DNA from: Bacteroidota bacterium
GTDB lineage: Bacteria; Bacteroidota; Bacteroidia; Chitinophagales; Saprospiraceae
Direction of reading: 5' to 3'
Assembly (NCBI GenBank): GCA_029557915.1
Contig: JAKQHS010000157.1
Span: forward strand, 1 to 64,000
Length of the DNA: 64,000 nucleotides
Part shown: one piece after another, positions 63,121-64,000 of the stretch
How positions within the stretch are numbered: position 1 is the stretch's first letter
How the letters are laid out: every line of letters starts with the position of its first letter
Translations under genes and position numbers: made by a program
Notes under the pieces: model-generated
Told to the model about the DNA's origin: nothing
Database searches by the model: none
Seen by the model: only the letters and a program-made list of their open reading frames with translations

Positions 63121-63837
63121 CTAACTTCTTTCCTCTTTCCTCAACCCTCTTTCCTCAACCCTTAAAATAAACCCTACCCTGAACACATTGTCAATGTGAA
63201 TGCCCGGATCGTCCTTCAGGATTTTTCTCAATCTCGAAATAAATACATCAAAGCTCCTGCCGAGAAAATAATCGTATTTGCCATAAACCCGGGTTACGGC
63301 ATCTTCCCTTCGCACAATTTTATTTTGGTTGCAGGACAACATCAAAAGGATCTGGTTTTCTTTTTCCGTTAGTTTGATGGCTTTTGCCCCAAAAGTCAGT
63401 TCCTGCATGGAAGTATGAAAGGTAAATTGGCCGACCTGCATGGTTTCAGGTATATGTTCCTGTTGTTTTCTCCGGAGAATGACTTTCAGCTTACAGGCCA
63501 GTTCATCAGGGTCAAAAGGTTTGGTGATAAAATCTTCCGCTCCCAGTTCATAGGCTTTCAGTTTATCTTCCTTCAGGCTGCGGGCCGTAAGAAAAAGAAA
63601 GGGCAGTTGTTTAAACTGATTTTTGATCTGGCGCGCCAGGTTAAACCCGTCCAGGCCGGGCATGGCAATATCGAGCAGGCAGAGATCATAAGCCTGTTTA
63701 CGGAGTTGGTCCAGGGCGGTCATTCCATCTCTTTTCCAGCTGACCTGATAATCCTCCGATTCCAGGTAATCCAGGAGCAAAGGGCCGAGCGAGGTATCGT
63801 CTTCCACCAATAAAATCTTATTCCTGTTCATGGTCAT
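63121..63837 (-). CDS. OmpR-family response regulator
   Basis: The 238-residue protein has a receiver domain with the acidic pair EDD near the start, phosphorylation Asp in LLDIAMPG, and Lys in FITKPFDPDEL. The C-terminal winged helix-turn-helix contains LTEKENQILLML and RSFDVFISRLRKILKDD. The start ATG overlaps the kinase stop (ATGA), so the pair are coupled. In Bacteroidota this type often responds to envelope or nutrient signals. Confidence 0.93.
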   Translation of the reverse strand: MTMNRNKILLVEDDTSLGPLLLDYLESEDYQVSWKRDGMTALDQLRKQAYDLCLLDIAMPGLDGFNLARQIKNQFKQLPFLFLTARSLKEDKLKAYELGAEDFITKPFDPDELACKLKVILRRKQQEHIPETMQVGQFTFHTSMQELTFGAKAIKLTEKENQILLMLSCNQNKIVRREDAVTRVYGKYDYFLGRSFDVFISRLRKILKDDPGIHIDNVFRVGFILRVEERGLRKEERS

Positions 63838-64000
63838 GCTTTCGGAAAATACATTTCAAAACAGGTTCCCTGGCTTGGTGCGGCTTCTACCCGGATCTGG
63901 CCCTGGTGGAGGTCCAGTATTTTTTTTACGTAAGCCAGGCCCATCCCAAATCCGCGGATAGGGCTTTCCGTGGCCCCTCCCCGGTAAAAGGGCTGAAATA
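63834..64000 (-). CDS. sensor histidine kinase, C-terminal end (cut by window edge)
   Basis: The minus-strand frame encodes the end of a HATPase_c domain: FYRGGATES, then GFGMGLAYVKKILDLHQGQI with the G2 box GFGMGL, then GTCFEMYFPKA and the stop at 63834-63836. It is the kinase partner of the response regulator next to it. The sensing part is outside the window. Confidence 0.9.
   Translation of the reverse strand, partial: FQPFYRGGATESPIRGFGMGLAYVKKILDLHQGQIRVEAAPSQGTCFEMYFPKA

Noticed and set aside
1-64000. tRNA or rRNA genes
   Set aside because: I looked through the longer gaps and saw no cloverleaf with T-loop consensus and no rRNA-like sequence; a dedicated scan could still find one.

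Overview
The window looks like a chromosomal segment of a Bacteroidota bacterium. Three proteins carry C-terminal type IX secretion (T9SS) sorting domains. Several families are typical of the phylum (HYC_CC_PP, DUF3347, DUF2911, DUF5683). TAnnTTTG promoter -7 elements lie close to several start codons, and uppS is followed directly by bamA. The GC content is moderate, and a Saprospirales-like member is possible, but that rank is inference. No rRNA or tRNA gene was recognised.

Layout. 1-1170: the 3' end of an AraC-type regulator, a heptanucleotide repeat, and an array of 49-bp units that each contain a small hairpin. 1171-15472: one long plus-strand copper (or silver) resistance cluster. It holds an HMA-MauE membrane protein, an HYC_CC_PP protein, a DUF3347 protein, a multicopper oxidase with a C-terminal barrel-like extension, a small lipoprotein, a CusA/CzcA pump split into two overlapping reading frames, a TolC-like channel, two consecutive CusB-type adaptors, a DUF2911 protein and a CopB-type ATPase. 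15541-23744: housekeeping and accessory genes (HEIGH metalloprotease, GNAT, transglutaminase-like protein, S10 carboxypeptidase, MmcQ/YjbR, universal stress protein, PolX lacking PHP). 24123-28406: a T9SS cargo, two gene relics and a large hydrolase-like protein whose signal peptide is out of frame. 28503-37328: an envelope-transport block, with MlaE/MlaF/MCE genes, then adenosine deaminase, then a LolA-like protein, two FtsX-type permeases, a LolD-like ATPase and an outer-membrane barrel-like protein.

37329-42440 is a low-GC accessory stretch: a lipoprotein and a DUF5683 protein, an IS4-type transposase fragment, and a decayed IS21 element whose left side carries regularly spaced repeats. 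42440-54647 returns to core genes: polyprenyl synthase, acetyltransferases, a T9SS hydrolase, an intradiol dioxygenase, a WecA/TagO-like transferase, uppS, bamA, an RluB-like pseudouridine synthase and a BASS transporter. 54652-59599 holds small lipoproteins and several uncharacterised membrane proteins. 59707-63081 holds a Tat-exported sugar isomerase-like protein and a LamG/FN3/GH99-like T9SS protein. The window ends in an OmpR-type two-component system whose kinase is cut off.

The copper cluster reads as a complete detoxification route. The CopB ATPase exports copper from the cytosol. The periplasmic oxidase and the lipoproteins with metal-binding ribbons handle periplasmic copper. The RND pump, adaptors and TolC channel expel it. 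The split pump and the paired, unequal adaptors are the most unusual features of that system.
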